10,000 nucleotides of DNA from Theodoxus fluviatilis (GCA_034096865.1 JAWQFJ010020352.1:10001-20000); one strand, 5' to 3'; shown: positions 1 to 7,000, counted from the first letter of the stretch. Translations and numbers: made by a program. Notes: generated from the sequence alone by a model not told the origin.

Positions 1-1044
1 GTGTACATCCATACCAGAAGTGATGGAGGTCTCTTCAACCTAGCCCGCCTCCGTGCAAAGACCAAAGTGCAAAGGGTCCTGATCAGAGAGCTGTTGTTTG
101 CTGATGATGCTGCCCTGACTGCGCACACAGAGGAGGCGCTGCAGCGTCTCATCAACTGCTTTGCCCAGGCATGCAAAGAATTCGCTCTGACCATCAGCAT
201 CAAGAAGACTGAAGTCATGGGTCAGGATGTCAGTACCGCTCCCAGCATCTCCATCGGCGATCACACCCTTATGGTGGTGGAGGAGTTTACATACCTGGGC
301 TCCACCATCTCAAGCAACTTGTCTCTGGACGCCGAACTAAGCAAGCGCATTGGCAAAGCCGCAACATCACTGGCCCGCCTCGGAAAGCGTGTCTGGGACA
401 ACTCCATGCTGACGACAAACACCAAGATGAAAGTCTACCAGGCCTGTGTTCTCAGCACGCTCCTTTACGGAAGCGAAGCGTGGACCCTGTATTCCCGCCA
501 AGAACGCCGGCTCAACACCTTTCACATGCGTTGCCTCAGAAGGATCCTGGGCATCAGCTGGCATGACCGCATCCCCAACAAGGACGTACTGGCGCAAGCA
601 GGTATTCCCAGCATGTTCGCCATGCTCAGCCAGAGACGACTTAGATGGCTGGGTCACGTCAGCAGGATGGATGACGGCCGAATACCCAAAGATGTGCTGT
701 ACTGCGAGCTCGCCACGGGATCCAGACCTGCAGGAAGACCTCTCCTCCGCTACAAGGACGTTTGTAAACGTGATATGACGGCGGGAGGCATCAACCCAGC
801 AGACTGGGAAACGGTGGCCGCTGACCGCAACAGCTGGAGACACGCCGTCAAGACTGGCATCCAGGCCAGCGAGAGGAGGAGACGGGAGCAGTGGGAGGAG
901 AGGAGAGAACGCAGACGACAGAGGATAGCGTCGGCATCCACAGAGCCACGCCAAGACTTCACTTGCGACAAGTGCAACAGAGCATGCGGCTCAAGGATCG
1001 GGCTCTACAGCCACAGAGTACGCTGCCTCTCAACCCCGGACTGA
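1..1044 (+). CDS. Non-LTR retrotransposon reverse transcriptase, C-terminal half (RTE-like), 5' end outside window
   Basis: The reading frame is open from the first base to TGA at 1042-1044, so the protein starts upstream; the first codon, GTG, is not a proven start. Residues 33-36 are FADD, the metal-binding catalytic motif of reverse transcriptase. FALTISIKKTEVM follows at 61-73, a YLGS motif at 98-101 and LLYGSEAWT at 154-162. Then come the LRRILGI, RRLRWLGHVSRM and GRP-x-LRYKD blocks and a WE-x6-DR-x-SWR block, all typical of the region after the RT domain in RTE/BovB-like LINEs. The C-terminus carries a zinc-knuckle-like C-x2-C-x12-H-x3-C (C322, C325, H338, C342) after an Arg-rich stretch. 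By family knowledge the full protein would carry an upstream apurinic-type endonuclease and act in target-primed reverse transcription. No stop or frameshift interrupts 347 codons, so the copy looks fairly young. The clade name is inferred. Confidence 0.93.
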   Translation: MYIHTRSDGGLFNLARLRAKTKVQRVLIRELLFADDAALTAHTEEALQRLINCFAQACKEFALTISIKKTEVMGQDVSTAPSISIGDHTLMVVEEFTYLGSTISSNLSLDAELSKRIGKAATSLARLGKRVWDNSMLTTNTKMKVYQACVLSTLLYGSEAWTLYSRQERRLNTFHMRCLRRILGISWHDRIPNKDVLAQAGIPSMFAMLSQRRLRWLGHVSRMDDGRIPKDVLYCELATGSRPAGRPLLRYKDVCKRDMTAGGINPADWETVAADRNSWRHAVKTGIQASERRRREQWEERRERRRQRIASASTEPRQDFTCDKCNRACGSRIGLYSHRVRCLSTPD

Positions 1045-1103
1045 CCAAACCTGGCGCACACCCCCATAGTCTCACGAGACTGACGGATGCCAACAACAAC
1101 ATA
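1045..1103 (+). mobile_element. 3' UTR and tail of the RTE-like retrotransposon
   Basis: This short non-coding tail directly follows the RT stop codon. It contains GTCTCACGAGAC at 1069-1080, a 5-bp stem (GTCTC/GAGAC) with a 2-nt loop, followed by TGACGGATGCC and a short CAA-rich run (1090-1100). A short 3' UTR with a small inverted repeat and a simple-repeat tail instead of poly(A) fits RTE-type elements. The exact 3' boundary is estimated from where the CAA run ends. The 5' end and target duplication are outside the window. Confidence 0.65.
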
Positions 1104-1538
1104 CATCATTAAGCTAACAACAGTATCATTGTACGATCTACAAATAGAATTTACATCTTCGGTTGCACTGATGCAATTCCACGTTCTTCGATTTGGTATC
1201 TCATTCGACATCACAAATGTGAACTAGTAAAACAAATATGCGCTTACAAGTTAAGAACTAGTTAGGAATTGTAGGTCACCCCATAGGATTTGACCCTGAC
1301 ATGTAGTCTCACATTGCGAATAGAACAGTTGTTTACGTACATTTTGTACAACTCTGACTTATTTACAGCGCTTCTATTAACTAGAATGTATTAAAATTGG
1401 ACGGATATAAAATTGGAGATCCAATAGTATATACATCGGTTAAAATACAACACAGTAAAAGAGACGTGATTTTCATCTTTACGGCGATAGCAGTGAGCCT
1501 CCTTCATCACATGTGTGACGTGATGACATGCTTATTGC
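1104..1538. other. Non-coding stretch between two LINE fragments, nothing recognised
   Basis: AT-rich sequence without a supportable reading frame, RNA gene or clear repeat. The 3' untranslated part of the minus-strand LINE fragment (1539-2139) should lie here if it survives, but I see no poly(A)/poly(T) tract or target duplication marking its end. Confidence 0.5.
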
Positions 1539-2139
1539 CATTGCTCGAATCTTCAGAGAATAATGAATAAACATGGCAACATCTCGAGTTTTTTTTGTAC
1601 CACGACCATTCAGTAAATATGCCACAGTAGTACAGTCTGTTCGCTGAATGTATCTAGATAAATACTTTTCTCTAGTGTCCTTATAAACATAACAGTAAAG
1701 CATAAAAATGGGCTTCGTCTTCAATTTAAGTACAAAATAGATAAGTTTTCAGTGAACTCTGTTCTGATATCGATCGAACATTGTTTCTCAGTTCGTTATT
1801 TCCTAATCTAAATCGTATGAATACATCTCTAAATTTCTTAATATCTATAGTAAACAAATATCTCTCACACTGCAGATTATTTTTGAAAGATTTATAGAGA
1901 ACAAATCTAGTGCTGCTGCTAATTGTTGTTGCCCACTTCTGTAGATAGCAATCACGTAATCTTCTTTTGAGAGACCTCAGAAAACCCTTTTCGTGCGTCG
2001 CATTAGAGTGTGTCCATACATAACTGTATCCTAATTCTGACAAATTCCGCTTAATTGATTGTACCCAATTAAACTGGGCTGAAGGGTTTGCGTTCAACAT
2101 CATGTAATAGGCCTGCTTTGGAAGTCTATCTGCTGGCAT
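1539..2139 (-). pseudogene. Degenerate C-terminal fragment of a second, different non-LTR retrotransposon protein
   Basis: Read on the minus strand from 2139, the frame gives MPADRLPKQAYYMML, then FNWVQSIKRNLSELGYSYVW, GFLRSLKRRLRDCYLQKW and SSSTRFVLYKSFKNNL, ending YLFCT before TAA at 1726-1728. Beyond the stop, the same frame continues IEDEAHFYALLLCL. A frameshift near 1685-1695 then leads to YKDTREKYLSRYIQ and, after a gap, KKTRDVAMFIHYSLKIRAM at about 1539. The order W-x-QSIKR, RL-DC--Q-W, SS-R---Y--FK, FC---IEDE-HF and Y-D-R-KY is the C-terminal region found in many invertebrate LINE proteins after the RT domain; I recognise it from family memory. The nonsense codons and frameshift make it a pseudogene. 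The RT and endonuclease parts are absent: similarity stops at the microsatellite starting near 2142. It runs opposite to the RTE-like copy at the left edge and differs from it in sequence. Confidence 0.8.
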
Positions 2140-2140
2140 C

Positions 2141-2141
<1 letters not shown>

Positions 2142-2180
<39 letters not shown>

Positions 2181-2283
2181 GACAGACAGAGAGAGAGAGA
2201 CAGACAGACAGAGAGACAGACATGCAGAGAGAGAGACAGACAGAGAAAGAGACAGAGAAACAGCCAGACAGCCAGACAGACAT

Positions 2284-2334
<51 letters not shown>

Positions 2335-2481
2335 GGCAGGCAGGCAGGCAGGCAGGCAAGCAGACAGACAGACAGGCAGGCAGGCAGGCAGGCAGACAGG
2401 CAGACAGACACAAATGCACAAACACACACACACACACACGTGCGCGGGCGGGCGGGCGGGGGGGCGGACGGATGGACAGAT
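2142..2481. repeat. Compound microsatellite: (GA)n, (CAGA)n, (CAGG)n, (CA)n, (GGGC)n
   Basis: A ~340-bp block of simple repeats in succession: GA (about 2143-2176), mixed GA and CAGA, a nearly pure CAGA run (about 2278-2335), alternating CAGG and CAGA runs to about 2410, CA (about 2420-2439) and a GC-rich GGGC/GGAC tail to about 2475. Open frames across it translate as low-complexity Cys-Leu-Ser-Val or Arg-Gln-Thr-Asp repeats on all strands and are artefacts. It abuts the truncated end of the minus-strand LINE fragment. Confidence 0.97.
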
Positions 2482-2651
2482 AAAACAAAGAATGACGAAT
2501 GAATGATTTCATGGCGTTTTCCGGCCTATCAACTCTTGCAGGCTACGTAAGACCAATGGCGGTTGTTTGAGTAAGCTGTTACACTTTCTTCCCGTTTATC
2601 GTCTTTTGCTAATCACGGAGACGTGGTGGGTTTCTTGTTACGCCCAACCCA

Positions 2652-2746
2652 AAGAGAGATAGAGAGAGAGATAGAGAGACATAGAGAGAGATAGAGAGAT
2701 AGAGATAGAGAGAGATAGAGAGACGGAGAGACGGAGAGAGAGAGAG

Positions 2747-2783
<37 letters not shown>
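2652..2783. repeat. (GA)n/(GATA)n microsatellite
   Basis: A purine-rich array of GAGA with interspersed GATA, GACA and GACG units (2652-2752), becoming pure GA to 2783. It is followed at once by ATGACAAATGTTTATTTGAA, a junction resembling the one at the GA array near 7579. Confidence 0.96.
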
Positions 2784-2788
<5 letters not shown>

Positions 2789-3411
2789 AAATGTTTATTT
2801 GAATAGGCCAGCGACCTGTTTCAATACATGGAACAACAAATAGTATAGAACAAATGCAAACGTGTCAAGACAACAAGTTTTCCAAACGCTGGAGCGGTTT
2901 GGAATGAAAAAAGTCAATCAAGGGTGCATCGCGCCAGCAATCAGGAGCAGTCTTGAACAGCAAGCACAAAACCAGTCTACGAACTCTTCTAACTGCAGAG
3001 TTGTCTGCTGACCTTCCGTTGTCCCGCCTGCGAGTTTCGGTTCCCTCCCCTTCGCAGTACTCCTCCCGGCAATCCGAGGGGGAAGTCGGTCTGGAGCACT
3101 ATAGTTTGCATCAGTCACGTCTCGGAGTGGCAAAGTGCACGGTCGCTGTTCTGTGGTGGTAAATGATGCTGACAACGGCTTAGCTGAGAACGTGGAAAAA
3201 CAGTTATCCAAAGCACTGCGCAGGGAATACAGATTGCCGCGTCGATCCTTATCCTCATCTTTCTAAGCTTCTCAAAGCTCTTTTGTAGCACTTCTGGTGT
3301 AACTTCCTCGCTCGCATCGTCATCATATCAAGTCTCCACTTCTGTCGTCTCAGAGTAAACGACAGCTGCGATAGCACACTCTCTGACACGGCAGCTACAC
3401 GCACAGCTGAC
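2784..3411. other. Non-coding stretch: GA-linked repeat tail, then weak coding-like remnants on the minus strand
   Basis: The first ~80 bases after the GA array (AATGTTTATTTGAATAGGCC, then a TTTCAATACATG segment) resemble bases 7580-7640, as if both were copies of one repeat anchored to a GA tract. Further on, minus-strand bases 3328-3235 read YDDDASEEVTPEVLQKSFEK and onward without a stop for about 31 codons. A TGA lies immediately upstream in frame and the frame continues without a motif. It could be an exon remnant or chance. No promoter, tRNA or repeat end is evident. Confidence 0.4.
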
Positions 3412-3424
3412 ACGCTCGGTGTAG
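3412..3424. repeat. Left 13-bp target-site duplication of the foldback insertion
   Basis: ACGCTCGGTGTAG occurs here and again, identically, at 3692-3704, directly bounding the foldback element. The length suits retrotransposition-like or break-repair insertion better than most DNA transposases. Confidence 0.75.
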
Positions 3425-3497
3425 TGGATATATCTAAGTGCCGGGGTCGGTTGTATAGTTACTGAAAACGAGTGGAAGACAAGCATCCGACAGTGGT

Positions 3498-3531
3498 TCT
3501 TTTTTGAGCAAGTGGGGCCCTGAAAAGGGCC
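3498..3531 (-). terminator. Histone mRNA 3'-processing signal, left copy (minus strand)
   Basis: On the minus strand bases 3531-3516 read GGCCCTTTTCAGGGCC, a 6-bp stem with TTTC loop, the SLBP-binding stem-loop of replication-dependent histone mRNAs. It is preceded by CAAAC and followed by CCCAC. Nine bases downstream, 3506-3498 reads CAAAAAAGA, one base off the purine-rich histone downstream element CAAGAAAGA that pairs with U7 snRNA. Any such transcript would run leftward out of the foldback. Confidence 0.88.
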
Positions 3532-3619
3532 GTTTGGGGGTTATTCTGCAGCCGATGCGGGAAATCACTGCTACGGAAAATTGGATTCCCCGCATCGGGT
3601 GCAGAATAACCCCCCAAAC

Positions 3620-3653
3620 GGCCCTTTTCAGGGCCCCACTTGCTCAAGAAAGA
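3620..3653 (+). terminator. Histone mRNA 3'-processing signal, right copy (plus strand)
   Basis: Bases 3620-3635 are GGCCCTTTTCAGGGCC, matching the histone stem-loop (6-bp stem, TTTC loop) in its usual context, CAAAC before and CCCAC after. Bases 3645-3653 are CAAGAAAGA, identical to the classic histone downstream element bound by U7 snRNP and placed nine bases after the stem. Cleavage would be expected between them. This copy looks intact, unlike the left one. No histone reading frame precedes it within the foldback. Confidence 0.93.
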
Positions 3654-3691
3654 ACCACTGTCGGTTGCTTGTCTTCCACTCTTTTTCAGTA

Positions 3692-3704
3692 ACGCTCGGT
3701 GTAG
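3692..3704. repeat. Right 13-bp target-site duplication of the foldback insertion
   Basis: Identical to 3412-3424 (ACGCTCGGTGTAG). Its first two bases also extend the right inverted arm, so the exact junction is ambiguous by two bases. Confidence 0.75.
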
Positions 3705-3710
3705 AACAAC

Positions 3711-3785
3711 GTGCTTCCTCATCTGTACGTGCAGGTCAAGCTTCACGCGGAACTTTTTCTGACAAGGCAGGTGAGGTTCTTTCAC
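3711..3785 (-). pseudogene. Possible decayed C2H2 zinc-finger coding remnant
   Basis: The minus strand reads KEPHLPCQKKF, RVKLDLHVQ, MRKH from 3782 to 3711. This follows the spacing of a C2H2 finger (C-x3-F-x5-L-x2-[H]-x3-H), but the first Cys position is His and the first His position is Gln, so it could not bind zinc normally. If one copy of the 13-bp duplication and the foldback are removed, the frame runs on as RACQLC, giving a C-x2-C where the next finger would start, then meets TAG. An in-frame TAA lies a few codons upstream. This may be a broken zinc-finger exon into which the foldback inserted; chance resemblance is quite possible. Confidence 0.3.
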
Positions 3786-4144
3786 AATTTATACCTCACT
3801 AAGTTCAGCATGGTTGCGAAAATTAAAATTTGATCACCAAGCGAGCAGAGCTATGCTCTGACCTATGTTGATAGTTTATTCGGCGTTGATGGTCTCGCCG
3901 ACATTGGCTGGGTGGCTTGCGCTGGTGTTTGCAAATGGCAGGCCGTCTTCCGGCTTGAAACGTAGCACCACGACTGTTTTGTGCCTTCCTCAACAACTGT
4001 CCACGACAGGAGCCCCTGCGTTTGGATGAGAGTTAACAGAGCGGCTCCCGTAGCAGCTGGGAGTCCAGTTACAGGCATTGCGTTCGGAGATTTTTGACAA
4101 AAGCCATCTACCGTGGCAGACAGGTAGGAGAACGCGTCCTTTCA
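3786..4144. other. Unassigned stretch with no supportable gene
   Basis: It contains a small perfect hairpin, CAGAGC-TAT-GCTCTG, at 3846-3860. A minus-strand frame of 71 codons (4078-3863) and a second overlapping minus frame containing PEDGLPFANTSASHPANVGE have protein-like composition but match no family I know and lack a convincing start or splice context. I treat the stretch as intergenic or intronic. Confidence 0.4.
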
Positions 4145-4258
4145 GCGAGCGAGCGAGCGTGCGAGCGAGAGCGAGCGAGAAAGAGAGAGCGAGCGAGAGA
4201 GAGAAAAAGAGAGAGCGAGAGAGCGAGCGAGAGAGCGAGAGAGAGAGAGCGAAAGAGA
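4145..4258. repeat. (GCGA)n/(GAGA)n microsatellite
   Basis: GCGA units at the left (about 4145-4180) grade into GAGA with interspersed GCGA to 4258. Translation gives only Ala/Arg/Glu/Ser-rich low-complexity peptides. Confidence 0.95.
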
Positions 4259-4386
4259 ATGAATCAATAAATCATGTCGCACTCCGCAGCGTCTTTAGGT
4301 GTTTAGTCTTATTTTAAACATAACTAAGGAAGGATCACATATGCAAAGAATGAATTAGCCAGATATCATCTAGCAGCTTCGTACCT

Positions 4387-4390
<4 letters not shown>

Positions 4391-4419
<29 letters not shown>
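4391..4419. repeat. (GA)n dinucleotide repeat
   Basis: An uninterrupted AG/GA run of 29 bases following CTCCTC. Confidence 0.97.
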
Positions 4420-4422
<3 letters not shown>

Positions 4423-5113
4423 GGTCACCAGTAGCCTAAAAGCACCCAAACCACCAAAAGCTGTGATAACGGTACATGGCTTACGGCGGATTGCGAGGAT
4501 AGAGAAAAAAAACAGCTAAACAGAAATGTCAAACGCGATGGAATGCTAAAGGAAGAGCGACACAAAAACACCCGCCGTCATTTTCGTCTGGCAACATAAT
4601 ACAAATTACCTGTAGCAGCAGCCGCGGTGCCCGACGGCCAGAGTCGATATTACAGTGCTGGCATGAAACCCATTAGATTTTGTGACATAGGAGATTGGAG
4701 GAAACAGCGCAGGAATTGCGACAAATAAGCTCCCACAAAACAATCCGACGATCTGCCGCCATGAAGCACTGGAACGATTCCAGCAGTTCCACAGGAGGAA
4801 ATGGCTTGCAACGTGCAGTCACAAACGCGTGGCAGGCATTGCTAACTATAGGAAGGATGTATACTAGATTGTTGATTAGAATGGAAGTCTGGGAAAAGAA
4901 AACAATTGTGCCAGACTAATGCCTGGAAGCACGCATATCCTGCGGAACAGTTTGTTATAATATGGACCACTGTTATCGTCGTGACAAATAATGATATACC
5001 AACGAAAGAGGGCTTCTGTCAGTCATACACACTGACTGATTGACAGTTTCCCACAGGGTGCATCACATTTGTACAGAGGAAAGCTATGGCGAAAAAAGAA
5101 AATAAAATAAAAG
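4420..5113. other. Intergenic stretch, nothing recognised
   Basis: No reading frame with a recognisable motif; the longest (4695-4919, 74 codons) has no family features. No RNA gene, tandem repeat or inverted end was found. It ends where the left inverted end of the pogo-like element begins. Confidence 0.5.
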
Positions 5114-5152
5114 TAGGAGTAAAGCGGGGCATTAGTGACCATGGAGCATTAA

Positions 5153-5726
5153 GGCCTCCGCACATGAGGCAACTCCACTCCGGCAACTCGATTGCTTGCC
5201 ATACATTGCTTCGTGTGCGATGTCGGTTGAAAGTAACTGGCATTCCAAGCAACTTTCCACGCCACCAGCAACTGAGTTGCTCGTGTTTCAACCTGTTCTA
5301 GTTTTGGGGGCACTGGCGTGCCACTCCGGCCATTCTCTGTGAATCCACCAATCACCGGGCGCGTTGTCGCGACTGTTCGCAAAAATAAATGGCGGAGATG
5401 GCTATACGCTTCGCACAGAAAACGCTGTATTTCGGGATACTAGAAACCCCATCCAAAGAAAATGTAAGCCATGAACAGCATTATTTATCAAAGCTGTATG
5501 TTGAATGCATCAATAGGTCGTGAAAGCTTCTACCTTTTACAAATGGAAATGCAGGTCACACGCCCACGGGTCGACTGTAATCATTGCGTGTTCGCAACGT
5601 GGCGAGAGGTGAAAGGTCACAGTGGAAGCGTGTGCGAGCTCAGCCTCCAGCATTGCCTGCCACATGGCAAGCAACTGGCCGCAAGCAACGTGGCAAGAGA
5701 CTTTGATTGCCTCGTGTGCGGAGGCC
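5153..5726. mobile_element. Nested 574-bp MITE with 20-bp inverted ends and TTAA target duplication
   Basis: GGCCTCCGCACATGAGGCAA at 5153-5172 is the reverse complement of 5707-5726 with one mismatch. TTAA lies immediately outside both ends (5149-5152 and 5727-5730). TTAA duplications are characteristic of piggyBac and Kolobok transposases; the GGCC start is not the usual piggyBac CCY, so the superfamily is open. Beyond the ends, GCAACT or GCAACG recurs at 5169, 5183, 5249, 5268 and in the right half (5672, 5685, 5596), including GCAACTGAGTTGC, suggesting subterminal protein-binding repeats. No transposase frame is present. It sits 12 bp inside the left inverted end of the larger element and must have inserted after it. 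Confidence 0.8.
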
Positions 5727-5730
5727 TTAA

Positions 5731-6648
5731 GTGACCCCTTTCAGAAAACCTACGATAAAATATGCATATCTCGCCGCCATGTTGCATTTTACATGTTGAC
5801 CAATCAGAAGGAAGATTACTTAACCTTATCGACCCAAACAGCCACTGGAAAGCCTCCTAGGTACTATGCTAGGCAGCTCCACATTTCAGCTGGTGGGAAA
5901 CCACCTCGTGCTCTGCTCGGGCAACTTTTTCAGCGCTCAGTGAAACTTTTTGTTTTGCGATTCCGATTCTTCCCAGAAGCTGCCACTCTACACTTCTTGA
6001 ATCTTTCGTATCACGGAACATCCGTTGAGGTCATTTTGTTGTTCTTTGAGGATTATTAGAGCTTTTTATTTTTTATTCGATTGTTTTCTCCAACCAGTTG
6101 TAGTCGGTCATTTTGGTTATCCGGATAGCCACTCCTCACAGCAGTCACCCTTACTTATTGAACTGTTACCTCTTATTTGAACGTGTTGTTAACAATGCGT
6201 ATGCAGTTTTGGATAGCGTACGGTTAGATTGTGTGGATTTGATTGCCATTTCGTGCAGATGCTGTGTGTTAATTAAAGTTTTTGACCGCGGCCTCAAGTG
6301 GTCACTAATGCCCCGTTGGTGGGAGTCACTATCGCCCCATATTGTTTTTGATTGCGATAATTTGGAAGTGATTTGATTTTAAATTTGTTGTAGTAGTATT
6401 TCATGCTTGCTTGTAGCTAGTGTTGATTAATTCAGCATATATGTTTCTTATATTATATCAATAAAGTACCTTCTGAGACCAATATCTGAAGTGGTCGCTA
6501 ATGCCCCGGAACTACCAAATTTGAACCTGTTGCAAGCATTGGTTGTAAACTCATCAAACTCTATGGACATTTTGTTGAAGTGTGTAAGTTTAATTGATAA
6601 ATATTGCAGAGCCATTATATAGATGTTATGAATATAATTTGTTGTGGT
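5731..6648. other. Interior of the pogo-like element upstream of its transposase exon
   Basis: No recognisable protein: the longest frame (5622-6059, 145 codons, +) starts inside the nested MITE, crosses its boundary and matches nothing, so it is judged accidental. A CCAAT box in TGACCAATCAG (5798-5808) and a GCCGCCAT motif at 5773-5780 could be part of a promoter for the rightward transposase transcript. AATAAA lies at 6460-6465. A near-perfect palindrome, GGTTATCCGGATAGCC, lies at 6115-6130. Three subterminal motif copies fall in the right part. Confidence 0.4.
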
Positions 6649-6825
6649 ATTTTTTCTCTTCCACAGAAAATGGTCCGCACCTACAAGTAAAGGGAGAGAG
6701 GCGGACGGCGGAACTACTCTAACAGTCCAGCTATGGCCAGCGCCTACGAGGCTGTCATGTCGGGGCAACTTGGGGTAAATGCCGCTGGAAGATGCATTGT
6801 TTCGACTGTTATCTTCGTGCAATAA
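6649..6825 (+). pseudogene. Truncated pogo/Tigger-like transposase: N-terminal psq helix-turn-helix exon with splice acceptor
   Basis: A pyrimidine tract ending TTCCACAG (to 6666) is a good 3' splice site, followed by AAA and ATG at 6670. The frame reads MVRTYK, TAA at 6688-6690, then RERGGRRNYSNSPAMASAYE and AVMSGQLGVNAAGR. This resembles the start of psq/CENP-B-N-type DNA-binding domains (M-R-YKRK then AM--A-EAV-SG--V--AA-R), which let pogo, Tigger and jerky-type transposases bind their ends. After about residue 40 the similarity stops, in CIVSTVIFVQ and TAA at 6823-6825. That stop overlaps the poly(A) signal AATAAA at 6821-6826, as if an internal deletion joined exon 1 to the 3' end. The DDE catalytic domain is absent. 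The stop at codon 7 replaces what is normally a basic residue. The fold assignment rests on a short match and is likely but not proven. Confidence 0.68.
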
Positions 6826-6826
6826 A
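6821..6826 (+). promoter_or_regulatory. Poly(A) signal of the transposase remnant
   Basis: AATAAA overlapping the terminal stop codon of the truncated transposase frame, followed by an AT-rich stretch. It would serve a rightward transcript of the element. Confidence 0.5.
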
Positions 6827-6966
6827 GTTTGAAAACTATAAAAACGCATTTTTTAACGCAAACTTGTCATGAGAAGTCTTTGACTAACATGCCAAACTAT
6901 TACAACAGTAAGTATCAAGTGAACATATTGTTTTTCATGAGGTGATCACTAATGCCCCATAGGGTG

Positions 6967-7000
6967 GTCACTAATGCCCCATCAGTGGGGCATTAGTGAC
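6967..7000. repeat. Perfect inverted repeat formed by two head-to-head subterminal motifs
   Basis: GTCACTAATGCCCCA (6967-6981) pairs exactly with 6986-7000 across a 4-nt loop, a 15-bp hairpin. It is made from one forward and one reversed copy of the subterminal motif, about 155 bp inside the right end. Confidence 0.9.

Larger units (their letters stand above)
3425..3691. mobile_element. Foldback insertion made of two inverted copies of a histone-gene 3' end
   Basis: The left arm (3458-3565) and right arm (3585-3693) are reverse complements over ~108 bp with about five mismatches and one 1-bp gap. A 19-bp spacer separates them. Each arm holds a complete histone mRNA 3' stem-loop and a downstream element, pointing outward. 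Upstream of each stem-loop is GCAGAATAAC followed by a C-run and AAAC; downstream is CCCACTTGCTCAA and then a region ending in TTTTCAGTAAC. An extra 33 bp (3425-3457) beyond the left arm has no partner on the right. The whole is bounded by a perfect 13-bp direct repeat, which marks it as an insertion. No transposase, promoter or histone coding body is present. It could be a non-autonomous foldback/MITE family that captured a histone 3' end, or a one-off inverted duplication inserted during repair; copy number would decide. Confidence 0.8.

Noticed and set aside
2088..2512. Long open frames with Cys-Leu-Ser-Val or Arg-Gln-Thr-Asp repeats on both strands
   Set aside because: They are translations of the GA/CAGA/CAGG microsatellite; the same happens at 7173-7563. 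Only the part left of 2139 on the minus strand has real LINE similarity.
3585..3608. CCGCATCGGGTGCAGAATAA as a relic of the histone H3 C-terminal codons
   Set aside because: Similarity to the Arg-Ile-Arg-Gly end with a stop is faint and needs a frameshift; comparison with the species' own histone genes would settle it.
3863..4078. 71-codon minus-strand frame upstream of the zinc-finger-like remnant
   Set aside because: No motif; the overlapping frame reads equally well and neither links to the remnant by clear splice sites.
4800..4845. GTGGCAGGCATTGCT and GCTTGCAACGTG resembling the interior of the TTAA element
   Set aside because: The matches are 12-15 bp, out of order and without flanking ends; too short to call a second copy.
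5622..6059. 145-codon plus-strand frame
   Set aside because: It starts inside the nested TTAA element and runs across its boundary, so it cannot be an original gene of either element.
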